This document shows, one piece after another, positions 5,222 to 5,318 of a DNA stretch of 5,318 nt. Origin of the DNA: Candidatus Hodarchaeota archaeon. Its GTDB lineage: Archaea > Asgardarchaeota > Heimdallarchaeia > Hodarchaeales > YT1-039. The stretch is from the NCBI GenBank assembly GCA_016840025.1, contig JAEOTF010000228.1, positions 1 to 5,318 of the forward strand, written 5' to 3'. A model generated the notes under the pieces. It did not search any database. It had not been told where the DNA came from and saw nothing but the letters and a program-made list of their open reading frames with translations. Numbering within the stretch: position 1 is the stretch's first letter; every line of letters starts with the position of its first letter. Both the position numbers and the translations under genes were made by a program.

Positions 5222-5230
5222 GATAATTCT

Positions 5231-5246
5231 AAAAATGTAATAAAAA
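5231..5246 (-). terminator. Paired T-runs downstream of a possible minus-strand gene
   Basis: On the minus strand two T5 runs (5242-5246 and 5231-5235) follow the TGA at 5249-5251 within 20 bases. They would suit archaeal T-rich termination of the partial minus-strand frame at the window edge. The plus strand here has no T-run, so a plus-strand terminator for the charged-protein gene is not visible. Confidence 0.25.
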
Positions 5247-5248
5247 CC

Positions 5249-5318
5249 TCAGAGAGTAATGGTAACTTCAAATAACTCTATAATCTCTTTAGCTTGTAAA
5301 TACTCCTTAATTGAATTG
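5249..5318 (-). CDS. Possible C-terminal end of a convergent gene (start outside window)
   Basis: Read on the minus strand from the window edge, one frame is open for 22 codons and ends in TGA at 5249-5251: NSIKEYLQAKEIIELFEVTI then TL. The residue mix is protein-like and it would converge on the charged-protein gene with a 27-base gap, ahead of T-runs. A 22-codon open frame is short enough to occur by chance in A+T-rich DNA, so this is tentative; no family can be named. Confidence 0.35.
   Translation of the reverse strand, partial: NSIKEYLQAKEIIELFEVTITL

Noticed and set aside
1..5318. tRNA or rRNA genes
   Set aside because: No cloverleaf with TTCGANNC-type T-arm and anticodon stem, and no rRNA-like conserved stretch, was found on either strand by eye.

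Overview
The window looks like a chromosomal segment of an A+T-rich prokaryote, most likely an archaeon and possibly an Asgard (Heimdall/Loki-type) lineage. The hints are a deoxyhypusine-synthase-family gene, TATA-like boxes with purine-rich flanks at archaeal distances from start codons, and T-rich tracts downstream of genes. This assignment is an inference: the deoxyhypusine synthase branch present here also occurs in bacteria, and no ribosomal or other diagnostic gene is present.

Left part (1-2606): the 3' end of a plus-strand gene, probably a class I SAM-dependent methyltransferase, runs in from the left edge. It converges, with a 2-base gap, on a two-gene minus-strand unit. Transcription of that unit starts near 2680, reads an acetylpolyamine amidohydrolase/class II histone-deacetylase-like gene (GTG start with a clear Shine-Dalgarno) and then a deoxyhypusine-synthase-like gene 69 bases downstream. 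Both enzyme families act on polyamines or agmatine derivatives, so the pair is probably a small polyamine-modifying or homospermidine-type operon. The second enzyme keeps the catalytic lysine but has Asn where canonical deoxyhypusine synthases have the key His.

Centre (about 2711-4815): an ISC-type element of the IS200/IS605 superfamily, visibly richer in G+C than its surroundings. In order it holds a left-end hairpin that is also the first stem of an omega RNA (HEARO-type RNA), a roughly 275-base structured omega RNA region, a complete iscB gene (the RNA-guided HNH/RuvC nuclease ancestral to Cas9), a tnpA (Y1/HUH transposase) pseudogene overlapping the iscB stop codon, and a right-end hairpin that matches the left-end hairpin at 20 of 25 positions. 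iscB has every expected motif and no lesion, while tnpA carries two nonsense codons and a one-base deletion. The copy therefore probably cannot move itself but may still make an RNA-guided nuclease.

Right part (4816-5318): an A+T-rich intergenic stretch with an archaeal-looking promoter leads into a small unknown gene. Its product is a strongly charged, probably disordered protein with alternating basic and Asp/Glu/Tyr-rich blocks and an 8-residue tandem duplication. At the right edge a short open frame on the minus strand may be the C-terminus of a further convergent gene.
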